Source: Solwaraspora sp. WMMD1047 (GTDB lineage Bacteria; Actinomycetota; Actinomycetes; Mycobacteriales; Micromonosporaceae). From it: a DNA stretch of 64,000 bases. Location: assembly GCF_029626155.1 (NCBI RefSeq), contig NZ_JARUBL010000001.1, positions 4,940,501 through 5,004,500 on the forward strand, written 5' to 3'. The translations under genes and the position numbers were made by a program. Shown here one piece after another: positions 15,771 through 26,594 of the stretch (the first letter of the stretch is position 1; each line of letters starts with the position of its first letter). The notes below the pieces were generated by a model. It made no database searches. It was not told where the DNA came from and saw nothing but the letters and a program-made list of their open reading frames with translations.

Positions 15771-18700
15771 GAGCCACCTCCTGGGACGCCCGCGGCGCGG
15801 GCAGCTCCGTCACGGTCGGCGCGGCGGGCGCCGCCGCCGGCGCCGTCGGGGCGGCCAGCGCGGACATCACCGCCTCGTCGACGTCCCGGCCGGCGGCTTC
15901 GGCGGCCTTCATGATCTCCAACACCCGGCGGTAGTCCCGCGGGACCACGGCGGTGAACTCCTCGACCGCCTCCGGCCAGCGCTTGAGCAGCTCCTCGGCG
16001 ATCGCCGAGTCGGTCTCGGCGAAGTGCCGCTGCACCAGGTTGTGCAGGGTGACCCGCTCGTCGTCGGCGAGCGGCGCGAGGTCCACCAGTTCCGGGTTGA
16101 CCTTGCGGCGGTCCAGCCGCCAGACGAACGCGGTGCCGCCGGACATCCCGGCGGCGAGGTTCCGGCCGGTCGGGCCGAGCACCACCACCGTGCCGCCGGT
16201 CATGTACTCGCAGCCGTGGTCGCCGACGCCCTCGACGACGGTCACCGCGCCGGAGTTGCGCACCGCGAACCGCTCCCCGACCCGGCCGCGCAGGAACAGT
16301 TCCCCGCCGGTGGCGCCGTACAGGATGGTGTTGCCGGCGATGATCTGCTCCTCGGCCCCGCCGGTGCCGTCCGGGCGGCTGGCCGCCGCCCCGACGAACG
16401 GCGCCGCGTGGTCCGGCCGGATCACGATCCGGCCGCCGGAGAGCCCCTTGCCGACGTAGTCGTTGGCGTCACCGATCATCCGCAGCGTCACCCCGCGCGG
16501 CAGGAACGCCCCGAACGACTGGCCGGCGGTGCCGGTCAGAGTCAGGTCGATGGTGTCGGTGGGCAGCCCTTCGCCGCCGAACCGGCGGGTCACCTCGCCG
16601 CCGAGCATCGCGCCCACGCTGCGGTGCTCGTTGCGTACCGCGGTGGCCGCCCGCACCGGGGTGCCGTCGCGCAGCGCCGGTTCGGCGAGCCGGATCAGCT
16701 CGTTGTCCAGGGCCTTGGCCAGGCCGTGGTCCTGGGCGCGCACCCCGCGCCGCGCGGCGTCGGGCGGCAGGTCCGGCACGTGCAGTACGGGAGTGAGGTC
16801 CAGCCCGTGCGCCTTCCAGTGCTCCAGCGCCGGCTCGAAGTCGAGCAGCTCGGCCCGGCCGATCGCCTCCTCGAGCGTCCGGAAGCCCAGCTCGGCCAGG
16901 TAGCCGCGGACCTCCTCGGCGAGGAAGAGGAAGAAGTTCTCCACGAACTCCGGCCGGCCGGTGTACCGCTCGCGCAGCACCGGGTTCTGGGTGGCGATGC
17001 CGACCGGGCAGGTGTCCAGGTGGCAGACCCGCATCATCACGCAGCCGGCGACGATCAGCGGCGCGGTGGCGAAGCCGAACTCCTCGGCGCCGAGCAGCGC
17101 CGCGACCAGCACGTCCCGGCCGGTCTTGAGCTGGCCGTCGACCTGCACGGTGACCCGGTCGCGGAGCTTGTTGAGCAGCAGCGTCTGCTGCGCCTCGGCC
17201 AGGCCCAGCTCCCACGGGGTGCCGGCGTGCTTGAGCGAGTTGAGCGGGGAGGCGCCGGTACCACCGTCGTGCCCGGAGATCAGGATCACGTCGGCCTTGA
17301 GCTTGGCCACCCCGGCCGCGACCGTGCCCACCCCGATCTCGCTGACCAGCTTGACGTGCACCCGGGCGGCCGGGTTCACGCACTTGAGGTCGTGGACGAG
17401 CTGGGCCAGGTCCTCGATGGAGTAGATGTCGTGGTGCGGCGGCGGGGAGATCAGCCCCACCCCGGGGGTGGCGTGCCGGGTCCGGGCGATCCAGGGCCAG
17501 ACCTTGTTGCCGGGCAGCTGGCCGCCCTCGCCGGGCTTAGCCCCCTGCGCCATCTTGATCTGCAGGTCGTCGGCGTTCACGAGGTATTCGCTGGTCACCC
17601 CGAACCGGCCGCTGGCGATCTGCTTGACCGCGGAGCGGCGCGCCGGGTCGTGCAGCCGGTCGACGTCCTCGCCGCCCTCGCCGGTGTTGGACTTGCCGCC
17701 GAGGCGGTTCATCGCCACGGCGAGGGTCTCGTGCGCCTCGGCGGAGATCGAACCGTATGACATGGCGCCGGTGGCGAACCGCTTGACGATCTCGCTGGCC
17801 GGTTCGACCTCGTCCAGCGGCACCGGCTCCCGCTCGCCGGTCAGCAGCGTGAACAGCCCGCGCAGCGAACCCGTGCGGGCGGCCAGTTCGTCCACCTTCG
17901 CGGTGTACTCGCGGAAGATGTCGTACTGCCGGCTGCGGGTGGCGTGCTGGAGCAGGAAGACCGTCTCCGGGTTGAACAGGTGCAGTTCACCCTCGCGGCG
18001 CCACTGGTACTCGCCGCCGACGGCCAGCCGGCGCAGCTCGCCGTCGCCGGCCGGCCCGGCGGCCGGCTGCGCGGTGCCGGCCGTCGCGGCACCCGCCGGC
18101 GGGACGCCGGTAAGCGAGCGGGGGAACGCCCGGGCGTGCCGGGCGGCGATCTCGCCGTGGATGCCGGCCAGGCCGACGCCGCCGATCCGGCCCGGGGTGC
18201 CGGCAAAGTAGCGCTGCACCAGCCGGTCGTCCAGGCCGACCGCCTCGAAGACCTGCGCCCCGCAGTACGACGAGACCGTGGAGATGCCCATCTTGGACAT
18301 GATCTTCAAGACGCCCTTGCCGAGCGCCTTGACGTAGTTGCGGATCGCCGTCTGCGGCGCCACGCCGGTGAGCGCGCCGGTGGCGATCAGGTCCTCCACC
18401 GACTCGAAGGCGAGGTACGGGTTGACCGCCGCCGCGCCGTAGCCGATCAGGACCGCGGCGTGGTGCACCTCCCGGCAGTCGCCGGACTCGACGATCAGCG
18501 CCGCCTGGGTGCGGGTCTGCTCGCGGACCAGGTGCTGGTGCACGGCGGCGGTGAGCAGCAGGGAGGGAATCGGCGCCAGGTCGACGGTGGAGTCCCGGTC
18601 CGACAGCACCAGAATCCGTACGCCGTCCTCGATCGCCTCGGAGACGTGCCGGCAGATCTCGGTCAGCCGGGCCCGGATGCCGGCGGCGCCGTCGCGCAGC

Positions 18701-20583
18701 CGGTAGAGCCCGGAGACCCGGACCGCCTTGAAGCCGGGCAGGTCGCCGTCCTCGTCGATCGAGAGGATCTTGGCCAGCTCGTCGTTGTCGATGATCGGGT
18801 ACGGCAGCACGATCTGCCGGCAGCTCGCCGGGCCGGGATCGAGCAGGTTGGCCTCCGGCCCGATGGTCGACTGCAGGCTGGTGACCAGCTCCTCCCGGAT
18901 CGCGTCCAGCGGCGGGTTGGTGACCTGGGCGAAGAGCTGGTGGAAGTAGTCGTAGAGCAGCCGCGGCCGGGTGGACAGCGGCGAGATCGGGGTGTCGGTG
19001 CCCATCGACCCGATCGGCTCGGCGCCGGTGCGGGCCATCGGCGCCAGCAGGATCTTCAGCTCCTCCTCGGTGTAGCCGAAGGTCTGCTGGCGGCGCAGCA
19101 CCGAGTCGTGGGTGTAGACCGTGTGCTCCCGGGCCGGCAGGTCGGCCAGGTCGATCAGCCCGGCGTGCAGCCAGTCGTCGTACGGCCGCTCGGCGGCCAA
19201 CTCGGCCTTGATCTCGTCGTCGGAGACGATCCGGCCGGCCACCGTGTCGACCAGGAACATCCGACCCGGCTGCAGCCGGCCCTTGGCGACCACCGTGGCC
19301 GGGTCGAGGTCCAGCACGCCGGCCTCGCTGCCCAGCACCACCAACCCGTCGCTGGTCCGCCACCACCGGCCCGGCCGCAGGCCGTTGCGGTCGAGCACCG
19401 CGCCGACCAGCGAACCGTCGGTGAAGGCGACCGAGGCCGGCCCGTCCCACGGCTCCATCAGGCTGGCGTGGAACCGGTAGAAGGCCCGCTCCGCGGGCTC
19501 CATGTCCGAGTCGTTCTCCCACGCCTCCGGGATCATCATCAGCACCGCGTGCGGCAGGCTCCGGCCGGCCAGGTGCAGCAGCTCAAGCACCTCGTCGAAG
19601 TTCGCCGAGTCGGAGGCGCCCGGGGTGCAGACCGGGAAGAGCCGCTTGATGTTGCCCGGGATCGCCGGACTCGACAGCAGGGCCTCCCGCGCGTTCATCC
19701 AGTTCTTGTTGCCCCGGATCGTGTTGATCTCGCCGTTGTGGGCGATGAACCGGTACGGGTGCGCCAGCGGCCAGGACGGGAAGGTGTTCGTCGAGAAGCG
19801 GGAGTGCACCAGCGCGATGGCGCTCGTCACCCGCGGGTCGGTCAGGTCCGGGAAGTAGCTCGGCAACTGGTCCGGGGTGAGCATCCCCTTGTAGACCATG
19901 GTTCGCGCCGACAGCGACGGGAAGTACGCGGGCACCCCGCGTTCGGCGCTCTCCCGCTCGGCCTGCTTGCGGACGCAGAACGCCACCCGGTCCAGGTCGA
20001 GGCCGGTGAGCGGGGAGCCGGCCGGGCCGGCGGGCGAGTCGGTCAGCCGACGCGCGGCGATGAAGATCTGCTGGATCCGGGGGCGGGCGGCGAGCGCCGT
20101 CTCCCCCAGGTCGTCCGGGACCACCGGCACGTCCCGCCAGCCGAGCACCTCGGCGCCCTCGACCAGCGCGTACTTCTCGATGACCCGGCGGGCCTGCGCC
20201 TCGTCGGGCTCGTCGACCGGGAGGAAGACCAGGCCGGTGGCGTACTGCCCGGCGGGCGGCAGCGGGAAGTCGACCACCTCGCGCAGGAAGCCGTCCGGCA
20301 CCTGCAGCATGATGCCGGCGCCGTCACCGGTGTTCGGCTCGGCGCCCCGGGCACCCCGGTGGTCGAGGCGGCACAGCGCCGACAGGCCCTTGCCCACCAC
20401 GTCGTGGGACCGCCGGCCGTTGAGGTCCGCGACGAAGGCGACCCCGCAGGCGTCCCGCTCGAAGGCCGGGTCGTAGAGTCCCTGCGCGGTCGGCAGACCT
20501 GGCGCGGTCGGGTCACTCTGCGCGATCGGCAGACCCTGGGCGGTCGGAGAGAGGTTCGGCTCCTGACGGTACGGAAGAACCAC
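15763..20583 (-). CDS. gltB: Glutamate synthase large subunit
   Basis: This subunit of about 1606 residues carries out ammonia transfer in glutamate synthesis. The order is N-terminal class-II glutamine amidotransferase (nucleophile in [10 protein letters not shown], Cys46 from this start), central domain, FMN-binding synthase domain, a [3Fe-4S] cysteine set in [15 protein letters not shown], and a C-terminal GXGXG beta-helix (GGRIVIRP through [21 protein letters not shown]). The GTG at 20583 has AGGAGG only 4 bases away; GTG 20601 is the alternative. About 40 low-complexity residues ([12 protein letters not shown]) precede the catalytic Cys. The mature enzyme would have to expose that Cys by removing them. 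Confidence 0.95.
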   Translation of the reverse strand: MVLPYRQEPNLSPTAQGLPIAQSDPTAPGLPTAQGLYDPAFERDACGVAFVADLNGRRSHDVVGKGLSALCRLDHRGARGAEPNTGDGAGIMLQVPDGFLREVVDFPLPPAGQYATGLVFLPVDEPDEAQARRVIEKYALVEGAEVLGWRDVPVVPDDLGETALAARPRIQQIFIAARRLTDSPAGPAGSPLTGLDLDRVAFCVRKQAERESAERGVPAYFPSLSARTMVYKGMLTPDQLPSYFPDLTDPRVTSAIALVHSRFSTNTFPSWPLAHPYRFIAHNGEINTIRGNKNWMNAREALLSSPAIPGNIKRLFPVCTPGASDSANFDEVLELLHLAGRSLPHAVLMMIPEAWENDSDMEPAERAFYRFHASLMEPWDGPASVAFTDGSLVGAVLDRNGLRPGRWWRTSDGLVVLGSEAGVLDLDPATVVAKGRLQPGRMFLVDTVAGRIVSDDEIKAELAAERPYDDWLHAGLIDLADLPAREHTVYTHDSVLRRQQTFGYTEEELKILLAPMARTGAEPIGSMGTDTPISPLSTRPRLLYDYFHQLFAQVTNPPLDAIREELVTSLQSTIGPEANLLDPGPASCRQIVLPYPIIDNDELAKILSIDEDGDLPGFKAVRVSGLYRLRDGAAGIRARLTEICRHVSEAIEDGVRILVLSDRDSTVDLAPIPSLLLTAAVHQHLVREQTRTQAALIVESGDCREVHHAAVLIGYGAAAVNPYLAFESVEDLIATGALTGVAPQTAIRNYVKALGKGVLKIMSKMGISTVSSYCGAQVFEAVGLDDRLVQRYFAGTPGRIGGVGLAGIHGEIAARHARAFPRSLTGVPPAGAATAGTAQPAAGPAGDGELRRLAVGGEYQWRREGELHLFNPETVFLLQHATRSRQYDIFREYTAKVDELAARTGSLRGLFTLLTGEREPVPLDEVEPASEIVKRFATGAMSYGSISAEAHETLAVAMNRLGGKSNTGEGGEDVDRLHDPARRSAVKQIASGRFGVTSEYLVNADDLQIKMAQGAKPGEGGQLPGNKVWPWIARTRHATPGVGLISPPPHHDIYSIEDLAQLVHDLKCVNPAARVHVKLVSEIGVGTVAAGVAKLKADVILISGHDGGTGASPLNSLKHAGTPWELGLAEAQQTLLLNKLRDRVTVQVDGQLKTGRDVLVAALLGAEEFGFATAPLIVAGCVMMRVCHLDTCPVGIATQNPVLRERYTGRPEFVENFFLFLAEEVRGYLAELGFRTLEEAIGRAELLDFEPALEHWKAHGLDLTPVLHVPDLPPDAARRGVRAQDHGLAKALDNELIRLAEPALRDGTPVRAATAVRNEHRSVGAMLGGEVTRRFGGEGLPTDTIDLTLTGTAGQSFGAFLPRGVTLRMIGDANDYVGKGLSGGRIVIRPDHAAPFVGAAASRPDGTGGAEEQIIAGNTILYGATGGELFLRGRVGERFAVRNSGAVTVVEGVGDHGCEYMTGGTVVVLGPTGRNLAAGMSGGTAFVWRLDRRKVNPELVDLAPLADDERVTLHNLVQRHFAETDSAIAEELLKRWPEAVEEFTAVVPRDYRRVLEIMKAAEAAGRDVDEAVMSALAAPTAPAAAPAAPTVTELPAPRASQEVARA

Positions 20584-20730
20584 CGGGCCTCCTGTCGTCA
20601 CTCACGTTTCAGTCAATCGGTCGGGACGACGTCGGCCCTGCTGAGTCCTACGAGTCTACGTTAGGGCCGGCCCCGCTCGACCAGTGCGGATTGATCACAC
20701 CCCACTCGGTGGGACGTGTACTCTCCCCCG

Positions 20731-21576
20731 GTGGCTCCCGTGCAACAGCAGCTCTTTGACCGGTTAGAACGCTTTTACGACGCCCTGCCCCGTGACATGT
20801 CCCACACGGAGGAGTTCGGCGGTCTTGTGCTATTTGTCCGGGACGGTGCCGGCTGGCCCTTCTACGCCCGCCCCCGGCCGGACGCCACCGAGCCGCCTTC
20901 TGCGGCCGACATTACCGCAGTCCGGCAACGTCAGCGCGACCTCGGTGTACCCGAGGCGTTCGAGTGGATGCACGAGCGGCACCCCGACCTGCTCGCCGTC
21001 GCCCGCTCCGCCGGCCTGGCGGTCCTGGAGGCGCCGCTGATGGTGCTGGACGTCGCGGAACTGGCGCCACCGGAGCGCTTCGCCGACGTACCGGTGCGGG
21101 TCCTGGACCCCGACGACCCGCGGTATCCCGCGGACCTCGCGGTCCGTCGCGCGCTGGCCACGGTCGGGTTCGGCACCCCCGGCACCGAACCCGGCGCGGC
21201 CGGCCCGGCCGAACGCGACGCCACCACCATCGAACTGGCGCCGGACGTCCTCGCCGAGGAGCGCGCCCGGGCGGTCGGCGGCCGGCAGGTCTCCGCGCTC
21301 GCCGAGCTGCCCGGCATCGGGGCGGTGGCCTGCGGCACCGCGATGCGGGTCGATGATGTCGCGGAAATCACCGGCGTGGCCACGCTGCCGAGCGTCCGCC
21401 GCCGGGGCGTCGGGGCGGCCCTCACCGCGGCCCTGACCCGCCGGATGCTCGACCTCGGCACCGACCTGGTCTTCCTCTCCGCCGGCAGCGAGGACATCGC
21501 GCGGGTCTACCTGCGGGTCGGCTTCCGCCGGCTGGGAACGGCCTGCATCGGCGAACCCGCCGCCGTGCCGGCCTGA
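20731..21576 (+). CDS. GNAT family N-acetyltransferase
   Basis: The protein has 281 residues from GTG 20731; GTG 20716 in the same frame is possible. The C-terminal GNAT domain carries the acetyl-CoA loop VRRRGVGAALTAAL, preceded by the strand EITGVATLPS and followed by VYLRVGFRRLGTA. The N-terminal 100 residues form a separate domain seen in actinobacterial GNAT enzymes. A TACTCT hexamer 7 bases before GTG 20731 could be a -10 box giving a leaderless transcript. It is divergent from gltB across about 150 bases. The substrate is unknown. Confidence 0.85.
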   Translation: MAPVQQQLFDRLERFYDALPRDMSHTEEFGGLVLFVRDGAGWPFYARPRPDATEPPSAADITAVRQRQRDLGVPEAFEWMHERHPDLLAVARSAGLAVLEAPLMVLDVAELAPPERFADVPVRVLDPDDPRYPADLAVRRALATVGFGTPGTEPGAAGPAERDATTIELAPDVLAEERARAVGGRQVSALAELPGIGAVACGTAMRVDDVAEITGVATLPSVRRRGVGAALTAALTRRMLDLGTDLVFLSAGSEDIARVYLRVGFRRLGTACIGEPAAVPA

Positions 21577-21607
21577 CCGCGCTGTCCAGGCTGACTCCGC
21601 TGTTCGG

Positions 21608-24600
21608 TCAGGGGACCGGCGCCAGGACTCCGTCGTGGTACGCCGAGCCGCCGTCGACCAGCACGTCCAGCGGCGCCTCCCAGCCGTACCGGTGGGCGGC
21701 CCGGAAGCCTTCCGGGTCGTCGGCGTTCAGCCGGGCGCGCAGGGCCCGCTCGGTGGCCGCGGTGTCCGGTCGCTCGCAGGCCGGCACCGGCGCGCCGATC
21801 TCGGCCCGGATCCGGGCGGCGGCACCGAGCAGCCTGGCTCCCCGAACCGGCTCGCCGCCGAGGCGGGCGACCTCGGCCAGCGCCTCCAGCACGCTCGCCA
21901 TCCGCCACCGGTCGCCGACCTCGCGGTGTGCGGCCAGGCTCAGCGCCAGATGCCGACCGGCCCGGTCGGTCCGGCCGGCCCGCAGCTCGACCACGCCGCG
22001 CAGGTTGTGCGCCCAGCCGACCCCCTCCGGGAAGCCGAGCGCCGCGTACCGGTGCAGCGCGGCGTCGAGCAGGGACGAGGCCCGGTCGATGTCGCCCCGG
22101 TAGAGCGCCACCGCGCCGAGGTTCATCAGGGCCGACGCGACCGCCTCCGGATCGCCGAGCCGTTCACAGCGGTGCAGGCCGGACCGGAGCCGGGAATCGG
22201 CCCGGTCCAGGTCGCCGGAGATCCAGGCGGTGAAGCCGCGTAGTTGGACGGTCTGCGCCTCGCCCCACTCGTCGCCCTGCTCGGCGAAGATCGCCGCCGC
22301 GCTGGCCAGGTGTGCGCTCGACTTCGCGTAGTTGGCCCGTTCCCGCTCCGCCGAGCCGAGGATCAGCTCCACCCGCGCCTCGCCCCGGCGGTCCCCGGTC
22401 GCGCGGCAGGCGGCCCGGGCCGCCTCGGCGTGCTCCGCCGCCGCCGGGTAGTCACACCGCAGCATGGCCAGCATGGCCGCGCCGACGCCGGCCCGGGCGC
22501 GCAGCGGCGCGGGCGCGCCGGGGTGGCGGTGCAGCGCCTTGGCCAGCCAGTCGAGCCCTTCGCCGTAGCGGCCGTCCAACCGGTGGTACATCGCCAGGGC
22601 GGCGGCCAGCCGCAGGTCGCCGTACGGCTCGCCGGCCGCGCCGGCCTCCGCCAGCCAGGCCAGCGCGGAGCGCAGGTTCACCGCCTCCGCCCGCAGCCGA
22701 CGCAGCCACGGCTGCTGCTCCGGGCCGCGCAGCCGGGCGTCCGCCCGCTCGGCCAGGGCAAGACAGTACGCCGCGAGCGCCTGTCGGGCCGCGAACTCCG
22801 CGCCGCTGTAGGTCAGCAGGTGCGCCGCGTGCCGCCGGATCGGCATCAACATCCGGAACCGGCGGTACCGGGACTCGTCGGCGGCCATCAGATCTGCAGC
22901 GGCAGGTCCGGGGCTGACCGGGGCGGGACCGGCCGGATCAGGGCCGGCCGGATCGGGACTCGCCGGATCAGGACCGGCCGCGGCGGTGGGTATGGGCTCG
23001 ACAAGTGAGGCGTCCACCAGGGCCGCCAGGGCCGCCGGGCCGGCCGGGCCGCAGATCGCGGTGGCCGCCTCGGCCGGGAACCCGCCGCTCCAGACGGCGA
23101 GCCGTTCCAGCAGCGTGCGCGCCTCGGGGTCGAGCTGCTCGACACTGGAATCGATCGCCGCCGCGAGGGTCCGGTGCCGGTCCGGCGCGGTCGGGTCGGA
23201 GCTGCGCAGCAGCCGCTGGTCGGTGCCGAGCCGGGCCAGGATCTCCCGGACGTCCAGCATCGGGGTACGCGCGGCCGCCAGCTCGATCGCGAGCGGCAGC
23301 CCGTCCAGCTCCACGCAGAGCCGGGCCACCGCGTCCGCGCTCTCCTCCGGCACCGGCCGTCCCGAGCACGCCCGCGCCCGGTCGAGGAAGAGTCGACTGG
23401 CCGGATGGGCCGCGAGGCTCGCGATGGTGTGCCCCGACCCGGCCGGCGGTCCGGCCAGCGGCGGCACCGCCACGGTCAGTTCGGCCGACAGCCGGAGCGG
23501 GGTCCGGCTGGTCGCCAGCACCCGCAGCCCCGGGCAGCGGTCCAGCAGCCGGGTGGCCAGCTCCGCGCAGCCGGCCACGACGTGCTCGCAGTTGTCCAGT
23601 ACCAGCAGGACGGTGGCGGTGGCGAGCCGGTCGATGAGCAGCCCGACGGCGTCGGTGTCGGCCGACGGAGCCGGCAGACCGAGCGCGGCGGCGACCGCCT
23701 CCGGCACCCGGACCGGACTCTCCACCACGCTGAGGTCGACGAATCGGCACTCCGGACGGCCGGCGGCCACCGCCAACGCGAGTCGGGTCTTGCCCGCTCC
23801 GCCCGGACCGACCAGGGTGACCAGCCGGTGCTCGGCGAGCCGTTCGGCGACGACGGTGCGCAACTCGTCCCGGCCGAGCAGCGGTGTCAGCGGATCGGGT
23901 GGCCGGGCCGCACCGGCCGGGCCGGCCGAGCCCGGCACCGCCGTCACCGGAGCGGCCACGGCACCGCCGGCCGGCTCCAGGGCGCCCGCAGCAGTCAGAT
24001 CGGACCCGGTCGGAGCGCACCCGATCGGAACGAGCCCCGTGGAAGCAGACCCGGCCGGCCCGAGCCCGGTCGGAGCAGGTCCGGTCGGAGTGAGTCCGGT
24101 CAGGGCAGGTCCGGTCGGAGCGGGTCCGGTCAGGGCAGGTCCGGACGGAGCGAGTCCGGTCGGAGCGGGTCCGGTTGCCGTAGGCCCGGTTGGCGTGGAC
24201 CGGGTCGGGGGCGGCCCGCCCGGCTGGTCGACGGGCGTGCCGGCGACAAGCCATTCCTGGCCGGGATCACCCAGCTCGGCCGCGGTGATCAGCTCGGCCA
24301 GCCGAGTGGCCGGCTCGACCCCGAGTTGTTCCTGGAACACCACACCGGCCCGCCGGCCGACATCGATCGCCGCGCGGCGGCCACGCCCGATGAAGGTGGC
24401 CACCAGCAGCAGTTCCCAGAGCCGGGCCCGCAGGGGATGCGCGGTGACGGCGGTCGCCAGCTCCTCCTCGGCGACGCCGGCCAGCCGGACCGCCTCCTCG
24501 CCGGCCGCGACGGTCGCCGCGTCGGCCACCGATCCGCCGGCGGCCAGCGCGGCGGCGGCGGCCAGTCGCAGCGCGGCGTCCCAGCGTTCCTCGGTCACCG

Positions 24601-25186
24601 CGACCCGCATCTGAGCGAGCCGGGCCGCCGCGGCCGCCGCCCAGCCGGTGGGCCGCAGCCGGTGCCCGGTGAGCGGTCCGCCGCCCATCGGCGCCCGCCA
24701 ACAGGCCAGCGCCTCGGCGTAACAGGGCAGTGCCCCGCCCGGGTCGCCGGCCGCCGCCCGCCGCCGGGCGCGGTCGGCGAGCGCGCCGAACGAGCCGGCG
24801 TCGACCTCGTCGGCCGGGACGTCCAGCAGATAGCCGCCGGGTCGGACCCGCAGCGCGTCGGGACGCCCGGCATCGGCCAGGGCGACGGCCAACACCTCAG
24901 CGGCCCGGCCCAGACCGACCGGCGCGCCAGCGTCGGCCGGCGCGGTGAACGGCTGGTCGGGGTGGAGCGCGTCGAGCAGTTCGGCGACCGTCACCGGCTC
25001 ACCGGGACGCAGGGCGAGGAGACCGAGCAACGGTCGGGCCGCGCCGGGCAACACCACCGGGCCGTTCGGACCGGTCAGCTCGACCGGGCCGAGCAGCCGC
25101 ACCTGGAAGCGGGACCGGCCGTCCTCGGTCGTTCCCGTCCCCCGCCGTTCGGGCACACTGCGCCGCACCTGGAGCCTCGCCTTCAC
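21608..25186 (-). CDS. SARP/AfsR-like regulator: BTAD, NTPase and TPR domains
   Basis: This is a 1192-residue multidomain protein. Residues about 27-125 correspond to an OmpR-type winged helix of SARP regulators and about 130-310 to the BTAD helical domain. About 315-400 are a Thr/Gly/Pro repeat hinge. About 440-720 are an STAND-type NTPase with Walker A LVGPGGAGKT, Walker B LLVLDNCEHV and ATSRTPLRLSAE. The remainder is TPR-like helices. The DNA-binding domain is degenerate: where SARPs have an xHVSRLRK recognition helix it reads DAGAPVGLGRAAEVL, and the usual Trp is missing. DNA binding is therefore doubtful. GGGGAG precedes GTG 25186. It stands alone, opposite the GNAT gene. Confidence 0.85.
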   Translation of the reverse strand: MKARLQVRRSVPERRGTGTTEDGRSRFQVRLLGPVELTGPNGPVVLPGAARPLLGLLALRPGEPVTVAELLDALHPDQPFTAPADAGAPVGLGRAAEVLAVALADAGRPDALRVRPGGYLLDVPADEVDAGSFGALADRARRRAAAGDPGGALPCYAEALACWRAPMGGGPLTGHRLRPTGWAAAAAARLAQMRVAVTEERWDAALRLAAAAALAAGGSVADAATVAAGEEAVRLAGVAEEELATAVTAHPLRARLWELLLVATFIGRGRRAAIDVGRRAGVVFQEQLGVEPATRLAELITAAELGDPGQEWLVAGTPVDQPGGPPPTRSTPTGPTATGPAPTGLAPSGPALTGPAPTGPALTGLTPTGPAPTGLGPAGSASTGLVPIGCAPTGSDLTAAGALEPAGGAVAAPVTAVPGSAGPAGAARPPDPLTPLLGRDELRTVVAERLAEHRLVTLVGPGGAGKTRLALAVAAGRPECRFVDLSVVESPVRVPEAVAAALGLPAPSADTDAVGLLIDRLATATVLLVLDNCEHVVAGCAELATRLLDRCPGLRVLATSRTPLRLSAELTVAVPPLAGPPAGSGHTIASLAAHPASRLFLDRARACSGRPVPEESADAVARLCVELDGLPLAIELAAARTPMLDVREILARLGTDQRLLRSSDPTAPDRHRTLAAAIDSSVEQLDPEARTLLERLAVWSGGFPAEAATAICGPAGPAALAALVDASLVEPIPTAAAGPDPASPDPAGPDPAGPAPVSPGPAAADLMAADESRYRRFRMLMPIRRHAAHLLTYSGAEFAARQALAAYCLALAERADARLRGPEQQPWLRRLRAEAVNLRSALAWLAEAGAAGEPYGDLRLAAALAMYHRLDGRYGEGLDWLAKALHRHPGAPAPLRARAGVGAAMLAMLRCDYPAAAEHAEAARAACRATGDRRGEARVELILGSAERERANYAKSSAHLASAAAIFAEQGDEWGEAQTVQLRGFTAWISGDLDRADSRLRSGLHRCERLGDPEAVASALMNLGAVALYRGDIDRASSLLDAALHRYAALGFPEGVGWAHNLRGVVELRAGRTDRAGRHLALSLAAHREVGDRWRMASVLEALAEVARLGGEPVRGARLLGAAARIRAEIGAPVPACERPDTAATERALRARLNADDPEGFRAAHRYGWEAPLDVLVDGGSAYHDGVLAPVP
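24000..24200. repeat. 15-bp periodic repeat encoding the hinge of the SARP-like regulator
   Basis: Imperfect 15-base units of the type GGTCCGGTCGGAGCA run in tandem. On the coding strand they give five-residue units such as APTGP and ALTGL. The repeat separates the BTAD and NTPase domains and is probably a flexible, length-variable linker. Confidence 0.75.
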
Positions 25187-25364
25187 TCCCCACCAGTCTG
25201 CGACCGAGCCGACCGGACGGTCATCACCCGTCGGTGCCGGTTACGCTGCGAAGTGGGCGATGCCCGCTGCGCCGCTCGGCGGCGGCGGGTCACCGCGGGG
25301 CCGGCCGGCACCGGCCGCCGGGACGTCTACTCAGGACCGGATCCGGGTCCGGGTGACGGGCCGG

Positions 25365-26564
25365 TCAGCTGGGCGGTCGCCACTGCGCCGCGGCCGACGC
25401 GGCACTGCCCATCAACCGGGGGGTGATGGTGCCGAGGGCCGCATCCCGGGCGCGCAACGCGAGCCGTCCTCGGGTCTGCAGAACGGCCGCCATCCGCCGG
25501 GTCTGTCGCACCACGGTCGCCGCGCGCGGCCGGCGCAGCCGACTGTACGACTCGACAGCGGCCCGGGTCTGGTCGCCGGGGATCGCCTCCCGCAACACCG
25601 AGCGCAGGGTGGCCGCGTCCTCGAACGCCAGGCAGGCGCCCTGACCCAGGTGGTGCGGCATCGCGTGGGCCGAGTCGCCGAGCAGCACCACGCCACCCGG
25701 ACCGGCCGGGAAGCCGTAGCAGCGGGGCAGCGGGCGCAGCTCGCGTACCTCCTGCTGTAGCAGGTCGTCGGGCTCGGTGGCGGCGAGCAGGTCGCCGATC
25801 GGCGCCGGCCAGTTGGCGTACCAGCGGCGCAGCAGCGCCAGCTGGGTCACCGGCGGCTCGGGCCGGGACGCGCCGGCCGCGGTGGCCACCCAGTAGATGC
25901 CGCCCCGGGTGGACCCGCCCGACGAGCCGCGTTCGCCGAGCGAGGCCGCGACGAACCGGTAGCCGGCGCCGAGGATCTCCTCCCCGATCGGCCGGTCGGC
26001 GGGCAACCGGGGGGCGCGGTACCAGGGGATCACCGCCCGCCAGGCGGCGCACCCCGAGCTGACCACGCTGGACTCCGGGGCGAGCCGGCGGCGGATCGTG
26101 CTGTCGATGCCGTCGGCCGCCACCACCACGTCCGCCTCGAACGTGGTGCGGCCGTCGCCGACCGCGGGTCGGTCGGCGTCCACGGCGCGCACCGTCCGCA
26201 CCGAGATCCCGGTACGGATCTCCACCCGGTCGCCGAGCCCGGCGATCAGGGCGTCGTGCAGGTCCTCCTGGTGCACCACGACCGGTGCCCGCTCCCCGAG
26301 CAGGGCCCGCGGCTGGACCAGCCAGTGCCCGTCCGGCCGGCGGATGCCGATGTCGGGCAGCGGGGTGGCGATGGCGTCGAGCCCGTCGCCGAGCCCGAGC
26401 GCGCGCAGAGCCCGGATCCCGTTCGGCCAGAGCACCAGGGCGGTCCGTTCGGCCCGGACCCGGGCTTCCCGTTCGAGCAGGGTGACCTGCCAGCCGGACC
26501 GGGCCAGCGCGCCCGCCGCGGCCAGCCCGCCGACTCCTCCGCCCACCACCACGGCCGTACGCAT
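25365..26564 (-). CDS. FAD-dependent monooxygenase (PHBH fold)
   Basis: The product has 399 residues. The Rossmann motif VVVGGGVGGLAAAGAL is at residues 5-20, DVVVAADGIDS (DG motif) is near 150, and GVVLLGDSAHAMPHHLGQG (GD motif) near 290. These define single-component flavin hydroxylases using NAD(P)H and oxygen. The substrate could be an aromatic or a secondary metabolite. It lies 30 bases upstream of lgt on the same strand, but nothing links the functions. Confidence 0.88.
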   Translation of the reverse strand: MRTAVVVGGGVGGLAAAGALARSGWQVTLLEREARVRAERTALVLWPNGIRALRALGLGDGLDAIATPLPDIGIRRPDGHWLVQPRALLGERAPVVVHQEDLHDALIAGLGDRVEIRTGISVRTVRAVDADRPAVGDGRTTFEADVVVAADGIDSTIRRRLAPESSVVSSGCAAWRAVIPWYRAPRLPADRPIGEEILGAGYRFVAASLGERGSSGGSTRGGIYWVATAAGASRPEPPVTQLALLRRWYANWPAPIGDLLAATEPDDLLQQEVRELRPLPRCYGFPAGPGGVVLLGDSAHAMPHHLGQGACLAFEDAATLRSVLREAIPGDQTRAAVESYSRLRRPRAATVVRQTRRMAAVLQTRGRLALRARDAALGTITPRLMGSAASAAAQWRPPS

Positions 26565-26594
26565 CGGTCCGGCTCCTTCGCTCGACGTTCTCGG

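Noticed and set aside
15697-20664. Several long plus-strand open frames across gltB and gltD
   Set aside because: They are opposite-strand shadows of unmistakable glutamate synthase genes and have Arg/Ala/Val-rich, non-family sequences.
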